Of a DNA stretch of 64,000 bases, positions 21,809 through 38,700 are shown one piece after another (position 1 is the stretch's first letter; each line of letters begins with the position of its first letter). Under the pieces are notes generated by a model that saw nothing but the letters and a program-made list of their open reading frames with translations, was not told where the DNA came from and made no database searches. Where the stretch lies: positions 2,335,001 through 2,399,000 of the forward strand of contig BSDZ01000080.1 of assembly GCA_030268105.1 (NCBI GenBank), read 5' to 3'. Position numbers and translations under genes: made by a program. The stretch comes from Volvox africanus (taxonomy: Eukaryota; Chlorophyta; Chlorophyceae; Chlamydomonadales; Volvocaceae).

Positions 21809-23835
21809 GGGAAGTCAAATCTGCCGGTTGTAGCACCGACCAGTTCAGAACGTGTCGTGCGCTGCAGCGCTGTTGGGCGCCGGAGTATGCCGCATGTGGA
21901 AGGAGCTCCAAATATTCGCCCGTAAATCGGTTGGAGCATGTGGCTGGAGCTCAACGGAGCATCAACAAGATGCGACCAAATGGCTCCGAGGGCGGGCTGC
22001 TGCTGCTGGGTCGAGCAGCTGGGTCGCGTACTCGTGTATCCGCGGGGGTTTTGCAGGCGCAGCGTGGGAGGTGAGGGGAGAGAAGGATTTCAAAAGGACG
22101 TCACGAGGGCCGAGGGGATAAGATGGCAGCAGTTGATAAAATGCGATGGAGGAAGAAGCTCAAAGGAGGGCTTAAGTGGGGCCTGCTCCTTTACCTGCCG
22201 CGTCAGGTGCAGCTGCATGCTGGAGGCGTTGTATGGTTGTAGAGGTTATGTGGATGCGTTGCTTTCTGCTGAGACAGAAAGGGAAAGTAGCCACCATATC
22301 AATGTTCCCGCAGGCGTGCCTACTAGCGTGATTTGAGTGAGAGGTGAGTGAACCTTGGATAGAACCATAAATGCACGATTACTTGCCACCTACCCCGCAA
22401 GGTACCGTGTGGAGATGTATACTGCCCGAACTTCCATTCTTTTCTATGTCATTGTTTGTTTTCATAGGGATTTCTATTATATAATAGGGCGTTGTGACTG
22501 CCAGGGTTCGTAGAGGGAATGCGCTCATGCCCTCCGAACTTGAGCCAGGTTGCAGCTCGTGAGGGGGTCTTCTATCCACGCCGGTCAGACGTCCCGAGAG
22601 GAAGCATTTTCACCACCAGTTAGGATTATCGATATTGGAGTGGGGCATGGGCCTCGAGGTTCTCCGCGCCGCAGTTTGCGTTGCTGGCTGGCCGCGCTAA
22701 TGTGCCGAACCCGCGGTGCCTTCCAGGTGTATGAGTTGAGAAATCCTTACGTATCTGCACGGCTGGCAGCTTGTCTCTGTTCTAGCAGGCCATCGCTGCA
22801 ACGACCCAGTCCAATGTTATGTCTTCATACATATGTACGCGAGTGTGTGCGCTGAGGGTACCATGTGTGTGCGCTGAGGGTGTGTGCTGAGGGTACCATT
22901 TCAAGCTGAAGAACAGGTGTCAGTATCGGCATCTATGATCGCGGTATCCAGGTTCCATGGGAACTTAGAGGACAGTACAGTGGCGTAGATCGCGGGCATC
23001 ACAGCTGAGCCATTTTCACAACAGCGGTGGACGTGCAGCTCCAGTGTTGGTGTGAACATGCGCGTCCGCTCAATGCCCCCAGCCTGTCGACCACTACCAT
23101 GACACTCATCGGGGCAATGGGAGCCGAGAGCGCGGCCGACGGGCCGATGCATATCCCCGCTCTTCACGTCGAATACATTGCATTTCAAGAGACTCGGTCT
23201 CAAATCCCTGTAGATTTGAGGAAACTGGGCAGGTGTCGCGACATAGCACACTTTTGGGATGCGGCAGGGGTGGGCGAGTTGGTCGGACTGTGAAGCACGA
23301 GGGGTGAGCGCGCCTAGGGGGGAGGGAGGGAAGGGCGCCGAGGGAAGGGAGCGAGGTAAAATCATAACAGAAGCCAACATGGAAAGTAAAGAAAGCAAGA
23401 TGTTTGAACCTCAGCCCGGAAATGCCTTAGGTCCCAAGCGGCTGAGTGCAGATGCAGTGTGTGGCCTGCTTAGGAGTATAGGTCAAACTCAGGATTCCTG
23501 AGATTATGGATGATGTAGCGATTACATGGACAGTGTCGCATACTTCTGGCAAGCGCGAGTGCTGTGCTTGCAGGTAGGGCTAAGCTCAGCTAGAAAGTTG
23601 GGAACGACTCGGCGATATAAAACAAGATAGATATCCCCTAATAATTACCCAAGATACATGCTGAACTGCCGGCAACGGTGTATGTAACAAAAAGGTTGTC
23701 AGTCCCGTAACTTTGGTGGTTGTGCAGGATGGAATCTCAACGGCTGCAACGTTCAAATCGACGAAGTTATGCATACGTGCTCCCAGACAGTAGTTGGATA
23801 ACATCCTGATAATAATATCATAGTTATTGCCTGCT
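21809..23835. other. Stretch without a recognised gene
   Basis: This covers the 3' UTR of the ADCK1-like gene and the region upstream of the PAN/cyclophilin gene. No frame shows family motifs or a chain of phase-compatible exons. A small tandem repeat at 22843-22899 is listed separately. Confidence 0.4.
22843..22899. repeat. Short tandem repeat, GTGTGTGCGCTGAGGGTACC-type unit
   Basis: Three partial copies of a unit of about 20 bases occur in tandem, each with GTGTGCGCTGAGGG or GTGTGCTGAGGG; two continue into TACCAT. Intergenic, function unknown. Confidence 0.6.
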
Positions 23836-26205
<2,370 letters not shown>

Positions 26206-28495
26206 CCCTGACATCCATTGGCAAAAACACGAATCTGCGTCACAGTGCTTGGGGTCTCATGCATAACGTCATGTATATACCTTACGAAATTGTACGATGT
26301 CGTTCTCTCAGTCGGCGCAGTACCGAGTGGCTATGGATTTCCTTCCCGAGCGCATTTAGAAGTGGCATATGGAGGTGGCAAAAGGGAGATTGGCTAGACG
26401 TGTGAATTGCATGCAGGTTCTGCCGCTCCCGCTATCCAGGAGGTCTTCAGGACCAAGTACCAGAGGCAGGTCCTGTAGCTGCTCATCCCCTGTCGACAGG
26501 GGCTTGGTAACTAGTTAGGCAGGTCAAGGTACATTGATGTCTAGATCGGTATATATCCGGCGTGGTGGAGGGGGAGGGGGAGGGGGCGCAGAGCGACAAG
26601 GGTGGGTGCGGCCTGCATCATTGGAGGACCTGACCCTGGTATCGCAGATGGGTTTGATGATCCGGTTGATGTGACCCCGTCAACCACTTCACTCCAGATG
26701 CACAGTACAAAACCTGACGCATATTGCATGTAGTAAAGGAGGCGCTGTCCCGGTGGGGTTGATCCGTTAATGCAAGCGGTGGTGACCTTCGGCGGCGTCC
26801 AGCAGTGATCACGGATGTAAAGCACCAGTCCTGCAGAGCGTGATGGCAGTGAGGGTGTGAGGAGTGTGCAGCAGTGGCTGTGGCCATATGGGTGCAGATG
26901 TGAGTCAGGTTGTGATAGACAGGATAGGGGTGTTATGACCTCCTTTTACAAAGGGACCCCTGCTTTTATATATGACATTCTACCGCGTCGGCGGCAGTAC
27001 TTGCATGGATAGTACCCAATGAAATCGCAAAGGGTACGTCAACAAGATACGTAACTATCAGGAGGCGCGATGGCGACCCCGACGTTGAAGTGCCGCGTAA
27101 GAATTCGTCACCTCCACTTGCTCACTGCTGGCGGCCCATAACCAACAGCGTGTTGCGCTGTGGCTTAGGCTGCATTTCACAATAATCGCGCTATTGGCGC
27201 CACCAATACGTTCAGCAGTAATAAGAGGATGGCAAACAAGCTTATTGTACGCAGCAGTACAATGGCACCGTTCTGTGTTCGGCAGTGTCGTGCATATAAG
27301 GTTGGAACCGGTGCCATGCCATCATCAGCATACTAGCAGAACACATCAACAAATAGAACCCGAACAAAACAACAAGATGGAATTTTAAGCCTTGCCTTGG
27401 ACTGCTGCGTGCAGCTAAGGCGAGCGGCCGGGTGCTGCCGAAAAGAACACGGGTACAGCGGAAACCCCAGCTTTGGCTGCGAGTCCCAAGGCTGTGCCCA
27501 GCTCGCACCCAAACCTTCGGCTGTCCACCCGGGAAAGCGCAACCACACCAGCGCGATCAGTGAGCATGCGTATGGCGCCCGCCCCTTCCTTTCCCCAGCA
27601 GCAGGTCGATAAGGCAGAAGAACGAAAACCGTAGTACTGCCGGATCTTGAAGGTCGTACACCCAGCACCCATTCAGCTGAATATTCAGACAACAACCGAC
27701 TAATGAAATCATAAACAGTCCATCTATCGACCAAAGGCCTGCCTTGACGGCATATCTCGCCGGCCCTTTTCAATCCAGAGAATATCGCCGTGTAGATCAC
27801 ACTCTGACGCTCATCAACTAGCATCGCACTCAACGTCTCGCATAGCTTGCAACACTCACTCCATTTGATATATCTACGGATGGAGACCTTATAGTAAGGC
27901 CTCCCCTCCAACCTGTGCGTGTTGGTTTACCTTGCATGGCGACATGAGCGAGCCACCGCCAAGTGACACACGTCTAGCGCCTACACCTGGCTCAGGTGAC
28001 ACGCAGCGTGCACACAAACCCCACGCGTCTTCGCAGTAAAGCAACAGGTGCCACGAAATGACGCAGCGATCCCGAGCCATCGCTCCTGTGCTTGATGTAA
28101 AAAATGTGACCAATCGTTTGGCCCTCATACATGTCTGCCAGCATGCCTGATTCGAATGCCGTACTGCCCTCCCTTGAGGCATGGTAGCACAGACCGACCT
28201 CAAATAGTGTGTACGTTAATTGTACATGTCGTTTAGAACTCATTGCAACTCATTTTATGCCCAGACCACAACTTCAATAAACAAACGTTAACAGTATGGC
28301 TGCAGTCTAGAGGAAGCTGCCCTGTAAGGTTGCGCTCCATGCTATGTTGCGAACCGACTACGCACCGCCCAAACTATGCCATGAATCCCCTCCCAACAGC
28401 CATAACTGCGAGAAGTCGGCGGCAAACGACCAGGAGCCACAACCCAACAGCCAAACCCTATCACGATCCCCGCCAACCTACGCCTGCAAGAATGT
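26206..28495. other. Stretch without a recognised gene
   Basis: Downstream of the PAN/cyclophilin stop there is a TGTAA at about 26816-26820, a possible though distant 3' end. The longest open frame is on the minus strand (27333-27911, 192 codons, beginning MEGRPYYKVSIRRYIK). It matches no family I recognise, has no clear splice partners, and is not claimed as a gene. Composition is mixed and less GC-rich than the exons. Confidence 0.4.
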
Positions 28496-28579
28496 CAACG
28501 CAGCACCAGTGAGCTGGACAACTACAACAGTGAGTTGATGGAAAAGCAGCAACGCGAGATAGAACATTTTCTCATCTTG
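28496..28579 (+). CDS. Possible coding exon of an unknown plus-strand gene
   Basis: An 84-base open segment ends at a strong donor (TTG|GTGAGT). It encodes TSELDNYNSELMEK and QQREIEHFLIL, a charged helical or coiled-coil-like stretch. Its upstream acceptor is uncertain (several AGs near 28487-28508). A possible next exon begins after CTCCAG near 28713 with DPRWERDSLFEACGKA, but no complete gene could be assembled before the TmcB-like gene ends convergently at 29320. It may be an exon of a small gene or a remnant. Confidence 0.3.
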
Positions 28580-29319
28580 GTGAGTCGTACATATTGCATT
28601 GCAGTATTTGTATACGTGCCATTCATCATGCATGACCTACCACACATACACATCAAAGAAATGGAATGGAATGGGTAAAAGTCGGCGATGAAACATGAAG
28701 ATGCCTCCAGGACCCCCGGTGGGAGCGGGATAGCCTATTTGAAGCATGCGGGAAAGCAACAGCAACAGCAAAGCAAGTTCCGGGGAGTCCTCTTCGCCGG
28801 GGCGATGCGAGGGCGCAGTGCAAAACATTAGGGGGGCCGGTTCCAGTTCGGTGCGGTTCTTCTTATTCCGGTTCTCTTGGGACTCATCGTCCTCTCCGGC
28901 TGCCAACTGTCGCCGGGGCATTCAGACATTTGCCTTAATTAACACAATCCGCCGCAAAATGGCGGCTTTCAATGCATAGGCCCAGTGCTCTTTCATGCGT
29001 CGGCATTTCACCCCCCCCTATGCATCCGGGAACCATTTCAAACAGCTTTCATATCCTGCTAATGAATATCAGATGAGCAGTAACCTTTATGTTTCAACTA
29101 AAGATATTCAGGTGTTCGTGCGCAGCCGTGTGCTTCACGCGCCCACGACTTCATCACAGTTGACGAATACGTTAGCATAGCAGAACCGCAAGGAGCCGCC
29201 TTAACCTGGTTGCAAATGGCGCTGCATGTTCCAACCGCCGTCTTCACCGCCGCCCGTACTCCTAAGGAGTCGCCCTGCCCCGTGACCCCAATCCAAGCAC
29301 CCCAACCTATTGTCGCGCC

Positions 29320-32300
29320 TCAAGGAACCCCTCCACCTCCACCTCCGCCAATTCCCCCGGTCAACGTATTATTAGGATGCTGAGCTGGTCCTTGCCCTCC
29401 ACTCCCTCCACTTCCACCCCCCCCACCTCCGCCCATCCCATCGCGTAACAATACACGCGCAACAATCGCCTCGATATCCACCTCCGGGGGCAACTCGCTA
29501 AGCATTCGCGCGATTCGCTGCGTCTCAACACGGTTGGCCCGGACGAAGGGTCGCAGCTGCATGAAGATGAAGGCCACGGCCAGAAGCCAGCTCAGCACCA
29601 GGCTGAAGATCTGGAGAAAACTGACTTCCTTGTACAGGGCATGGATATCGGTAATCAGGCTCTCTGACACTGCGTTTACACCGACCTCGATGTTCTCTGG
29701 GACGGATATAAAGCAGTGGAGGGGGGGACAGAGCGCGACGTCAAAGAGAGATGTGTGGCAGAATACACGCCATCGCAAAGAGGTACATGAACCAAGAGCG
29801 GTAGGTGGACCCGCAGCACGTGGGGATTAAGGTATAGGGTTTGGAAGCCGGCGAACGGCGCCATGGTCAGAAGATAAGAACAATAGGCTGCCCCACACAA
29901 AGCCAAATGCCCCAGCCAGCCAGCCAGCCACCAAAACCATTTGACCAAAGCCAAATGGTCAATCCGTTGAGAAATCCCTCACCTTGTTTGTATCTACCTC
30001 ACCTGAGCATTTTGGCAGCGCGGTCAATGCCCAGTACTCGCCCCCATTAAATGACCAACGCGTTCGGATAATGTCCTCCCCCCCTGGCCTCCATGCTTCC
30101 CTAGCCCTTTGGGGATCTGTTCCCACAAACTACTGCACGCATACACACACACATACACACGCACACAGGCACGCACGCACGCACGCATGTCCTCGGTCCC
30201 CCTAGGGCTATTAAGCCCTTCCCGGGCGTCGCTTACCCTCGCCCTCTAGCATGATGTAGTCCAGGTGGCTATTGTTTATGGACAGCTCACTGATAGGAAT
30301 ACGGATCAGGTACGCGATGTCTTCTTTGAAGCGCTCCACCATCATATTGACGCCATGGGCTGTAGCCTGAGGTTCAATTGGGTATGTGGCGCGGAAATGT
30401 ATGTGGCGAGTTAGGACGGGCTCACCGCCAGGAGTATTTGTCAGGACTGAAGCATAGCTTCCTAGTCCTTTCAGCGGAACGAGACAAACTTGCATTAGGG
30501 TTTAACAAGATGCTGACAGGACGCCTGAGGTCAGAGGAAGGTTTGCTGCGGCGTTGCCGCCAACCTTGCAAAATCCTTATTCTCCGCAACCCTCCATACA
30601 CGCAGCCAGGCTAAACCCTATCAGATCCGCCCTAGCCGGCCCATGCAGAGCGGGCGGCAGCCCCCAAACCTCGCCTCCTCGCCTTACCGCGTAGAACGTG
30701 TCGTTGTCTACAGGACAGTGGACCTTCATTTCTGCAGAAGTTGATGAATCGAAGGGTAGTGCCGTTTATGGAGAGGGGGGAGGGGATAATGGATAACGCC
30801 GTGATCCCGGGAGGGCATATTATTTTGGGGCTTGTACTTGGGGAAACCAAAGTGAGTACGAAAAGAGAGAACGACTGGAAGGTCCAAGACTGGAAAGGAC
30901 GCAGGAGCCGGGCAAGGACGATGCCGCAATACGTAAGCACAAAATAGCAACTCCATATCGTTTGGAATGATAGGTGGCGTGAAGGGTTCGGGGACGTTCT
31001 GAGCGTACTTGGGTTAAAGGCGCGTAGCAGGAAAACCAAACATACAAACGCACGAGTTTGTTGTGACGACATGGCGTGTGACGGCGGGTGTACATACCTC
31101 CTAAGGAGGTGGGCAGGCAGCCGTACAAACGGAAGGTCTCGTCCGAGATCACTTTGTTACTGAAGGCTGCGCTGGAATCGCACAGCCGGAAGCGCCGCTC
31201 CTGACGTAACGTGTCGTTCGCACCGTACAGCACGACATCCCACTCGGTCTGCGGGCATTGTGGTTTTGGTGGGAACACTGCAGGTGCCGGGAGGCCTTTC
31301 CTGAGCGTGTGTGCCCACATGCACACGCAATCTCATCCATTACATCACCATGACATCACCACTACCAGCCCAAGTTCAGCTCAAGTCCCTAAGGCTTTGC
31401 AAACAAGCGCACGCCGATGAATAGTCGTCTGAATAACCGCCTCTCTTCCCCCTGGCACAATCCTCGCCGTCTTGGATGGCCGGCCATTCGGAGCACACGA
31501 ACTGCCATCCGTCTAATTGCGCTACGTGATTGACCTCCGGCCCCTCCCCCTACCGGCACAAACACCTCTTTCCCACGTAGAGGGCCTCACGTGGCACCCA
31601 CCGTGAAGGCCCTCAGCTCGTGGTCCAATATGGGCTGCAGCATGACCTTGCTCTCGTCGCTGGAGCGGCTGTTCATCTGCAGGCTGTAGAGAATCAGCCG
31701 ATGCTTGGGGGGAAGATCACGAATCAGTGGAAGGGGAATGTCAACACGACATTGGAAGCCATGCGGAGGAAGAAGGAAGAGTCGCAAGAAGGGTGCGTCG
31801 CACTGGACAGGCATGCGGCAGACAGACATTGTCTCCTTCGACCCTTCCTACAAACCCTTTGACAGAGACCATGAGCGAAGAGGACATCCACCTTAAGCCC
31901 ACCTACCATGCGCACGACTGCGATATTGTGCGTGCTGAGAAGTGCAAGAGGGCCTTGTGAATTCTGGAGCAGCAGGAAGCCTACAAGCCATGGCGGGAAG
32001 CGCGGGAATGTCGCTTAGGAGCAGTATCGCATAATTCTCTGGGAGATGATAAGCATCATTGCAACGCATACTCGATGGCTGTGGTCGTGTTGCGCACCGC
32101 CATGGTGCTGACGTGAAATCCAAAGGGCAGCAATGCCCTGCCCAAACAACGCCCACCGCCACCCCGCCAGCTACGTGCACACAGGGCAAGGCCTCACACT
32201 CACCTACGGCATAGAGCACGCAAATGATCACACCCCACACCACGAATGGCGCCAGAAGCGACACGGAGTCGTGGTTGGAAGGCACCAGGTTCCGCCGCTT

Positions 32301-35300
32301 GTGCGCGGAGGTGCTGCCGCCATTACCGTTATGGCCGTGATGGCCGCTGCCACGGCTGTCAGTTCCTGGTATCGGCGGCTTCTGCGAGCCCCGGTTGCTT
32401 CCAGAACCCCGGTTCGCCCAGCTGAAGAGGCGGCTGAGAGCGCCGGGACCTAGGGCGCGGAGTTGGGTGCAGCAAAATAAAGTTGGACGCGCTGCGTGGG
32501 GTTTTGTGGAGAGCTGAGTTGAGGGCTGTGTGCGCAGAAGCTGAGCTGGGCAAATCGGACAGGGTGATGTGCAGAGCTGACAATCCAATTGATCCATAGC
32601 ACCAAACAAACCGCAATCACCACCACAACTGAAACCGCAACCAGGAGGCAGAGCTGAGAACCGAAGAAGATGGCCGCCGCACCCTGCAGAGGTGGGTGTA
32701 CGACCCAAGCAATATCCACCAGCCGCACCCAGAGTGCGGCGCGGCGGCCGCCCACTCTCTCTCCAGTTTCCTAAGTTATTCGTTCCCGGTCTCCTCCCCC
32801 TCTAGCCCCTGCTTCCCGATGAACCTGCACCTGCGCTGCTGCTCCAGGGCGCTCCGTTCCTGATGTTGTTCTTGATCAGGAGGTTGAATGAGGGAGCGGG
32901 ACGAGCGCCGGCATCCATTGCCATCTGATCCGCGTGCTCGTCATCGGAGGAAGCCTGACAGCAGGGGTGCAAGTGGGCGGCAAGACGAAAAAGGTGCCGC
33001 AGCGGCAGCGGGGAGGGCGTACCGAACCGGGAGGGGACGTAACGCAACGCAATGATAGCAGCCAAGATAGCAGCTGCGGTAGCTTTCCCTCTTCTTTTCA
33101 TTTCCGTGAAGTAGCTACAATTTTCCGCCACCGCCAGAGGGATGGATGTGGTGTCCCCCGCTACGCCCGGCAGCACGTCTCGGTTTGCAGACAGCTCCTC
33201 AAACTCGCCACATACACACGGACGCCAAAATGCTTTCAATGCACCCCCTGTACAGCCATAAGATCGGCAGCTCACCTCCGCATCAGAATTGTCGTTGACG
33301 GCCACAGACTTGGACGCCAGGGCGCGTAGAAGGCCCACGGGAACCAGCCTACGCGAATACAGAACGTGGGAGATGAAGGCTGGGCTTGAGGCGCCCGTTC
33401 GGGGGCTGACACTGTCAGAGACGTGTACCACAGGGATCCGAGGTGTTCAGTGATACAGAGGCTGACAGCAATACAGGCTAGCCCCAGCCGCATCCCAGAC
33501 GACATGACCGCCAAGGTGTTGTAACGCGCAGGCAGATCGTTGACTCTTCTCCATCCCGACCGACCACAGCAACCGACCCCATCCTCACGAAAATTTCGGC
33601 AAGGTGGCAGGGGTGCATATTGTGTACACCTGGAGTATCTAGGCACCCTGCCGCGTGCGACATCCCGCAGGTCAGCCCTTCTTAAGCCTGATCCAAAAGC
33701 CCCGGGACACAGCTCCACACCCCATCCGCTCACATAAACAGGGAGTAGAGACTATAGCGCTGCTGCGACACACGCCGCTGCAGCCACCACATGTAGATGA
33801 GCAGCAGCACGCACACTACGCAGCCCTGCAGCACCAACAGCACCAGCTGCAACTGGTTGACCTTGTTCGCGGCGTCAATTGCCGCATGCGTCAGCTGCAG
33901 CAGGGCGTCGCTATAGCCATTGTAAAGCGGACCCAGACCATTGGTCATGGACCAGCGGTATGCATCAAAGTCGGACAGCGTGCTGTGGTTGGAACCCCAG
34001 GAGCTGTGCATGTGCTGCACCTCAGACGCGCGCTCGATGAAGGAGGAGCTCATGTCCCACAGGGAGGTATTGCGGTATTCGATGCGGTAGGGAGTCGTGG
34101 TGTAGAAGAGGGTCTCGTTGTGGAACTTCATATTCCAGATGTACTACACGAAAAAAGGGCGTGGCATAACAGCATGGAAAGGAAAGGGAGGGCTCAGGGG
34201 GCTCATCAGCCCGGGGGATCAGGTTGTGGTTTTGATACTAAAGGTGGAGGTGCGGAAAGAATCGTTGTGCGGGAAGGTACGGGGGGCTGGGCTGAAGGAC
34301 ACATTCCAGAGACACAACAGCACCGTGGCTGCTGATACGATGTTAACTTGCACTATATACAGGCACACGGCGCGTCGTCCAGCGCCAGGCCTCTTGATTG
34401 CACTTTCTGGTGTCTCTCCCCGCCAGCCCGCCTGAGTAGCCGATCCCCGAGCCATACCCTCCCGCTAAATGCCTGGCACACATCCAAAGCTGGAGAGCAA
34501 CTGCTGCAAGGCAATACAGGACAGCACATCACATCGCAGCACAAGAATCAGGGCTCGCAGGCTGTGTGTCCCCATCTACCTGCGGATTATCTGGATCGTA
34601 TGGATGTGGATATTCATGTTTCCGGTTGCCGATGCCTGTAAAGGGAGAAAACGCAGGGACCAGAAGCTTGAGGAGCCGCGCCGGGTGACCATGCAAACCC
34701 AGGAGGGCACTGGTGGAACAACCCGCAGAAGAAGCGGCGCTCGGAGAAACGATTGCCGGGTGACAATGGAAAGAAAAGATTTAATAATCAATATTAAAAA
34801 GATTTGTAACATGTGCAGGCCCAGCAGTAAGCAAAGTCTGGACAAGCGCCGATGGATGAAAGGCAGAGGGCAGAAGTGTTTCCGCCACTGTCGACCATTA
34901 TCCAACAGAAACGACAACCAATGTCCTGCAGCAACACGAAGATCATACTAGAAATTGACAGCTTGACGCGGGACAATGCGAAATTGACTGCCAGTCTCCA
35001 GCCCTGTTCTGCAGCCGCCAGCACCCTGCGACGACCATTACCCGAGTAAATTTCCGTTACGAGGCTGGCGAACTTGTCCAGGTGGACCTTCAAGTCGGTG
35101 GAGAGGCTGAGTATGGTGTCCGCTGTGTAGTATTTAGCGCTGGGGTAGATCCTCTCGTAGTGGTTGTTGAGTTTCTGTAGGTGAGTGGGTGTGCGTGTGT
35201 GGGGCAAATGTGCAATGAGAGAAAAGACTCAATGATATAAATTGAACTGAGGATGCAAGGCCTCAGGATCACGCCGACAGGGCGATGCAGGCAAAATAGC

Positions 35301-35722
35301 CGCCTCAGCGCCAAGAACGTTCGCCCATTTCCCCACCAGAGAATGCCGGCATCTCCCACTAAACCCCGCCATGGATGACGACAAGCCCTTCCCAAGCACC
35401 GACTTGGTTTCCCTAAACGCTGACTCCCACACTTTTGGTTCCCTTTATAGCTGATGGAGACGGAGCCATGCCTTCTCAAAACACACAGGTGCGCGCACCC
35501 ACGCACCCACGCACGCACCTGCATGATGATTAAGGACTCATGCATGAGGCGGCTGACAGAGGTGGCCGAATGCAAAGTTTCCACCTGTCGAGCTTGGCGT
35601 TGCAGCAGCACGGTAAGCAGTATGAACGCCAGCAGGTTGGTCACCAGCTGCGCCACGTTGGCCAGCAGCGCCTGCCACTGAAAGTCGCGGGCTGCGCGCT
35701 GAACTGCCGGAGACTCCAGAAC
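29320..35722 (-). other. TmcB-like gene: C-terminal membrane block
   Basis: Exon 35722-35519 (68 codons) holds VAQLVTNLLAFILLTVLL. Later exons give HYERIYPSAKYYTADTILSL (about 35177-35045), then IWNMKFHNETLFYTTTPYRI with LVLLVLQGCVVCVLLLIYMW (34140-33737). MLVPVGLLRALASKSVAV follows (33351-33276), then RPAPSFNLLIKNNIRNG (about 32958), VSLLAPFVVWGVIICVLYAV (32452-32199) and LILYSLQMNSRSSDESK (about 31700). Next come EWDVVLYGANDTLRQERRF (31254-31099) and VNMMVERFKEDIAYLIRIP (about 30400-30234). The last exon has VSFLQIFSLVLSWLLAVAFI and VETQRIARMLSELPPEVD. Hydrophobic segments predict about four spans. Introns include a copy of the dispersed repeat and CAGACA repeats. Confidence 0.75.
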
Positions 35723-38700
35723 CTGGGGATGATGGCGGCAGAGTGTCAGCCGGTGGTTGGGACAGGAGCCCAAGGAACCGGAGCAGCACAAGTCGCAGAC
35801 TCGGGTCAGTGGGGTTAAGGAAGCGGAACAAACAAAATATATACACATAGGATATACATATATAGGATAGATATATATAGGATATATAGGATACACAGAC
35901 ACAGACACAGACACAGACACAGACACAGCCGCATACACAGACACAGCCGCATACACATACACATACACATACAGTGGACGCCTTAGTTGATTCGGCAGAT
36001 TCCGCTGGATGCCGGTGGTGGGTGCTGAACCTGGGAAGAGCACTGAATTCGGAGAAGTCGGCATGGGAGACCGGATGAGGGTGCCCCGAAATACCGGGGA
36101 AGGTAGGGACTGCCAGGTTAGTGGCCATGGGTGAAGCTGTACCCCCCTATCCCACACACACAACATACACATACACATAAACAGCCACATACACAGCCAC
36201 GTACATTCCCACACCCGGATCTGGTCTCACCTTGAGCAGCTTCCGGTACCTCTTTCCCCGCCGATAGTCAGCTGTGGGCGTCGATGCGTCCAACACCTCT
36301 GACACCCCCGACCCGCCAGAGACCTCGCTGGCATTGTCATCCGCATCTCCATCTGCCAAGCTGGAAGTTCCTTGCGATATCTGCTGCTGAGGGGGATGAT
36401 GCTCATGCTGCTGGCCACTGCCTTTGGTTTCGTCCGTGTCACCACTGGACTGACGGGCCCTGCCAAGAAGCTTTTCACTTAGCCTCCGGGAAGGGGTCCG
36501 GTACTTATGGGGGGGTGATTTGGATCGGCGCGGAGGGGATCTCGCGCCGCCAACATATGCGCCCGTGGATGCACCGGCGCGGGGACTTACCACCCCGGCC
36601 CAGTCGGTACGGCCGTCAGTCGCCCTCGGGGCCGACGAAGATCTCCCCGCACCAGCAGGCCCCTTTCGGCTGCCACTGCCACTATCAGTGACGCTGGTGA
36701 CGGCGGAGGCGATGCTGCTGCGAGTCATGTCACTGACACCAGTAAGGGATTTGCGCTGGTCCTGCAAGCTAGGGCTTGCGGCGTCGCCGCCACTGCTTCC
36801 GGAGCGGAACGGCAACAGGGGCGTCGCGGGGCCGATCATTTGGGTCCCTGGTGACAGCGGTGACGGCTTCAGTTCCTCTCCGCCATCTGTTGGAATCCGC
36901 GCCGAAAAGCCGACAGCTCCGGTTGAGCCTAATCGAGTGAGAACTGGCGACTGCCGGGTCACCAATGCCGATCCAACACCGAACGGGTGCTCTTCCCCCC
37001 CCATCGGCAGCGCCGTTGCAATTGTGGAAACCCGACCTGTCGTGAATTGCTGACTGTGTGCCGCCGCCACATCGATCGATCGCCGAACACCGTCACTGCC
37101 CTTCTCAAGCGCAGGCGGCACAACCGTCCTCGCCCGCGACAGGTCCGGCGACCCACAAGAGTCGAAGCTGTACCGCAGCAGTGCCTGGTTACGGACCGAT
37201 GGCACCGGCCCCATCCACGAACCCGATAAAGGCAAAATGGAATATCCAGCAGACAAGGTCGCGTCGTCTGCCGCCGCATCCGTCGCTGCCGCAACTACCC
37301 CAAAGGCGTCCTGAAACGACAATGCGCTGCTGTGGTCCATGCCGTGTGAATCCGTTCGTACGGGCATCTGCATCTGCATCTGCCGCGCCATTTCGTCCTC
37401 GGTTGGGGTCCGCATATGTGCCAGGCCCGAAATACTGTGGAGAAGGGCAGCGCGGCTACCTTTGGATGGCTTGCGTGGCTTGAGGACGACGTAAGTGCGA
37501 CTTGGAGTGGACTCCTTCACCACAGCCTGCAGGGTCAGCTCGAGGGGCTCTCCATCGGAATGCCGCCCCGTCACCTGGCGCAGTTGGAAAGGCGGAAGGC
37601 CAAGCCCGGGAAGACCGAATACCGCAGTAACCGGATGAAAAGTCAAGAAAGAAAAGCTGCGAGATAGAGGGAGAGATCCACGCACGGGTTAGCGTGGAGG
37701 AGCGAGAGTGAAGTCAAGCCACTTTCACCCAGAATGCAGGCTTGGGGCTCCATAGCCAGGCAAGCGCGCAGCCCGCTTAGACCCCATCCCAACCTTCGAC
37801 TTAAGCCATGCCTATACCTCACGCAGAGTGCCGATTTTGTTGGCCTCCTTGGCGGTGGTCTTGAGCCCGCCGCGCTTGGCGGTGCCGGGGTCATGGAACA
37901 GCCCCGGCACGCTGCGGTCCTGGAGCTGCAGGAAGCTGTAGAGAGAGCGATACATCATGGCGCTAGTGGGCACACCAAACAGAAGGCCTGGATAGCGGTG
38001 GAAAAGGGCACGAGGAAGGAAGCATAGGCGGGGCAGTGGCCGGATACCACGTTGCGGACGGGCCTTGTAAGTCAGGCTGGGAGACAGCGGGTGGCATGGG
38101 AGCCGGTATACGCACGGGAAGCGCTCTGCATAAAGTCAACGCAAAAAGGCAATGAAGGCGTGGAACATCGGTGACCCTAAGTGGAAAACGCATCTACGGG
38201 CGACATACGTGACCTATGGGAGCCGCCGTGCTTGACCACGATGTGTCTGACAGCACGCAAAGTTCACAGTTGTGCTTCCTGTCAGACCCACCTGCAACAA
38301 ATAACACTCAGTAACACAATGAGAATGCTATATTTAACACACCTCTATTACTAATACTTAAACTTCAATGTGACACGGACCCACCTGGCGGCGCTAGGTC
38401 ATCCCCAACCATGGCTGCAATGCATCCGTTGGCGTCCACCTCCAGCACCGGAGTCAACAGATCCGCCCTCCACAAGCTGACACGAATAATCACCACCTTC
38501 GCGTCATCCGCAACGGACGGCGGCAACTCCACACTAGCGTCGTCGCCCTCAGCGCGAGATCCGCAACCTCCGGCGTCGGCAGCTCCCTTTCCGCTAGCGC
38601 CGCCGCTAGCTTTACACTCCTCCGTCGGCGGCACTACCGTCGACAGCACGAGGCAGCGGCGATCATTTAGGCTATCTCCAACTAGCAATGGCAGCAGTGG

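Noticed and set aside
27333..27911. Minus-strand ORF of 192 codons
   Set aside because: No recognisable domain, weak codon bias, no splice context. It is kept only as a remark in the gene-poor stretch, not called a gene.
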